Shown piece after piece: positions 62,656 to 64,000 of a stretch of 64,000 bases of DNA (position 1 is the first letter of the stretch; every line of letters begins with the position of its first letter). The notes beneath the pieces were generated by a model. The model was not told the DNA's origin, did not search any database, and saw nothing but the letters and a program-made list of their open reading frames with translations. Source of the stretch: an uncultured Lachnospiraceae bacterium. Its GTDB lineage: Bacteria; Bacillota; Clostridia; Lachnospirales; Lachnospiraceae. Position numbers and translations under genes: made by a program. Location: positions 5,509 to 69,508 of the forward strand of contig CAKSBC010000013.1 in assembly GCA_934438085.1 (NCBI GenBank), given 5' to 3'.

Positions 62656-63480
62656 GTGGAGGAAGAAAAGGTAAGACAAAGTCAGAATAAGCATGATTCT
62701 GATGAAGTTATTATAGATCCGCCAAAAGCAGGAGCATCATTTTTTAGAGGAATGAGAGATGCCGTACCGATAGGGCTCGGTTATCTTGCAGTTTCATTTT
62801 CACTCGGCATTGCGTGCGGAAACGCGGATCTTTCGATAGCGCAGGGCTTTTGGCTCAGTGCTCTTAATGTTTCATCCTCGGGACAGTATGCCGGAATCGT
62901 TCTTATAAGAGAACATGCCACATTAATTGAGCTGGTACTTATGATACTTATCGCAAATGCAAGATATATGCTTATGAGCTGTGCGCTTAGCCAGAAACTC
63001 AACCCTAATATGCCATTCTTCCATAGATTGCTGATCGGCTATGGCATAACAGATGAAATATTCGGACTTGAAATCGCAGTGCCGGGATATGTGAAGCCAA
63101 GATATGCCTATGGTGTAATGCTTGGTGCAATACCGGGATGGGCTATAGGAACATGTCTCGGAGTATTTATGGGAAATGTCATGCCTCCGGTTTTTGCCGA
63201 GGCAATGAATGTCGCAATATTCGGAATGTTCCTTGCGATTATAATTCCTCCGGCAAAAACAGATAAAATAGCAGGGGTCTTTGTGCTTGCCGGATTTATT
63301 GCAAGCTTTATAGCCTCTGTTGCACCTATCGTATCAGGCTTGTCATCAGGTACACGTATACTCATACTGACAGTAGTTCTTTCGGCAATTGCAGCTATAT
63401 TATTCCCTATAAAAGAAGATATAGAGGAGGAGGCTAAAGAACAGGTAGAGGCGTTTGAAGCAAAGGGAGGAGAGAAATAA
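62656..63480 (+). CDS. azlC: AzlC-family amino-acid exporter, large subunit
   Basis: Inner-membrane protein with about seven helices; the motif GLGYLAVSFSLGIACG and SSGQYAGIVLI are typical of AzlC, which with AzlD exports branched-chain amino acids or analogues. GTG 62656 is preferred (AGAGGA about 5 bases upstream), giving 274 residues; an in-frame ATG at 62572 would add a basic 28-residue leader without a ribosome site. The end is acidic and overlaps azlD by one base. Confidence 0.88.
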   Translation: MEEEKVRQSQNKHDSDEVIIDPPKAGASFFRGMRDAVPIGLGYLAVSFSLGIACGNADLSIAQGFWLSALNVSSSGQYAGIVLIREHATLIELVLMILIANARYMLMSCALSQKLNPNMPFFHRLLIGYGITDEIFGLEIAVPGYVKPRYAYGVMLGAIPGWAIGTCLGVFMGNVMPPVFAEAMNVAIFGMFLAIIIPPAKTDKIAGVFVLAGFIASFIASVAPIVSGLSSGTRILILTVVLSAIAAILFPIKEDIEEEAKEQVEAFEAKGGEK

Positions 63481-63779
63481 TGTCCGTATACGGTTATATT
63501 TTAATTATGGCTCTCGTTACCTATGCTATACGTGTAGTACCGCTTACAGTCTTAAGAAAGCCTATAAAGAATAGATTTCTAAGATCATTCCTGTATTATG
63601 TGCCTTATATCACACTCGCAGTAATGACATTTCCGGCTATACTTGATGCAACATCAAGACCGCTTTACGGAGCACTGGCATTTTTAGTCGGAATAGCCCT
63701 TGCATGGATAAACGGTAATCTGTTCGTGGTAGAAGCCGGATGTGTATTAGTCGTACTGGCATGCCATTACCTACATTAA
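63480..63779 (+). CDS. azlD: AzlD-family amino-acid exporter, small subunit
   Basis: 99-residue protein with about four helices, partner of AzlC. Family motif TYAIRVVPLTVLRKPI and the YVPYITLAVMTFPAIL region are present. Its ATG overlaps the azlC stop codon (TAATG) with GGGAGGAG upstream, implying coupling. Confidence 0.9.
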   Translation: MSVYGYILIMALVTYAIRVVPLTVLRKPIKNRFLRSFLYYVPYITLAVMTFPAILDATSRPLYGALAFLVGIALAWINGNLFVVEAGCVLVVLACHYLH

Positions 63780-63810
63780 AACATAAAATCAAATAAAGAT
63801 AAGTGAAATG

Positions 63811-63866
63811 AAAACCGCGTGTAAGCACCAAAAGAAGACAAAGGGGCATACATAGCGGTTTTTGAT
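63811..63866 (+). terminator. Terminator after azlCD
   Basis: AAAACCGC (63811-63818) pairs with GCGGTTTTT (63855-63863), with further pairing of TGTA/TACA inside. Confidence 0.65.
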
Positions 63867-63906
63867 ATAAAAGTAAAATGAATATAAAATAAAAGCAAAA
63901 AAGTTG

Positions 63907-63935
63907 TTGACAATAGATGAGGCGTGTGATAAATT
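63907..63935 (+). promoter_or_regulatory. Strong promoter near the right edge
   Basis: Perfect TTGACA at 63907-63912, 17-base spacer, TAAATT at 63930-63935. The transcript would begin near 63942 within GGACAGGCTGTCGC. Confidence 0.7.
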
Positions 63936-63971
63936 GGACAGGCTGTCGCTTGAGAGCAGGCAGCGATCACA

Positions 63972-64000
63972 AAAAAACTTCTTAAAAAAGAGGTTGACAA
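63972..64000 (+). promoter_or_regulatory. Second promoter, -35 region only, cut by window edge
   Basis: An A/T tract (AAAAAAACTTCTTAAAAAAG) like an UP element leads to a perfect TTGACA at 63994-63999; the -10 box is outside. Tandem promoters of this form are typical of rRNA operons. Confidence 0.5.

Noticed and set aside
63936..63970. Resemblance of GGACAGGCTGTCGC to the 5' end of RNase P RNA
   Set aside because: The required downstream core (GGAGGAAAGUCC) does not follow; instead a second promoter begins. The same holds for the similar site at 37421.
1..64000. CRISPR arrays, insertion sequences, tRNA genes, prophage genes
   Set aside because: No regularly spaced repeats, transposase or integrase frames, or tRNA-like GTTCRAATC arms were found by reading; a tRNAscan run would settle the tRNA point.

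Overview
The window reads as a chromosomal segment of a strictly anaerobic, low-to-moderate GC member of the Clostridia (Bacillota). The grounds are a complete six-gene Rnf complex, pyrophosphate-based glycolysis enzymes (PPi-dependent phosphofructokinase, pyruvate phosphate dikinase, ATP-type PEP carboxykinase), AGGAGG-type ribosome sites, frequent intrinsic terminators, and the Firmicutes block ireB-ruvX-DUF1292...trmR-U32. Family or genus cannot be fixed from the sequence alone; a fermenter of amino acids or peptides would fit (methionine gamma-lyase, AzlCD, Rnf, aspartate aminotransferase).

Layout. 1-12.2 kb: a methionine gamma-lyase cut by the left edge, an NhaC antiporter, a secreted coiled-coil protein divergent from an OmpR-type two-component system, a subgroup Ic aspartate aminotransferase, a divergent NAD+ DNA ligase with an apparently leaderless start, a KDPG/KHG aldolase and a DMT exporter. 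12.7-17.9 kb: rnfCDGEAB with its own promoter and terminator. 18-23 kb: purF, then a 600-base gene-free stretch holding two candidate orphan structured RNAs, a radical SAM protein and pckA. 23-33.4 kb: a VTT membrane protein, prmA, an NAD(P)HX dehydratase, serC-serA-DUF1015-rsmE, and fba-pfp. 33.5-39 kb: thiI and iscS (sulfur transfer), coaBC on the minus strand, and panT-coaX on the plus strand, which together cover pantothenate uptake and early CoA synthesis. 39-45 kb: ppdK followed by two apparently acquired AAA/DUF4143 ATPase genes, with the 3' end of ppdK duplicated between them. 45-64 kb: a GGDEF-REC-HD-GYP signalling protein, mtaB, the ireB-ruvX-DUF1292-RNase J-MltG-like-trmR-U32-YdcF-M16-era-recO series, glyQS, a deoxyinosine glycosylase and azlCD. 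The last 100 bases carry tandem strong promoters that look like the entry to an rRNA or other stable-RNA operon.

How it fits together. PckA, PpdK, PFP and Fba are reversible or PPi-linked carbon enzymes around PEP and fructose bisphosphate. Rnf couples ferredoxin to NAD+ and an ion gradient that NhaC could exchange. SerC/SerA make serine, with DUF1015 as an unassigned partner. TrmR and the U32 protein fit tRNA wobble-uridine hydroxylation and methylation, while MtaB and ThiI add other tRNA modifications.

The points most worth a second look are the ppdK-tail duplication bracketing an ATPase gene, the two orphan RNAs after purF, and a near-identical start-of-transcript element (GGACAGGCnGTCGCnTG) just downstream of two unrelated promoters at 37.4 and 63.9 kb. 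No tRNA, CRISPR array, insertion sequence or phage gene was seen.
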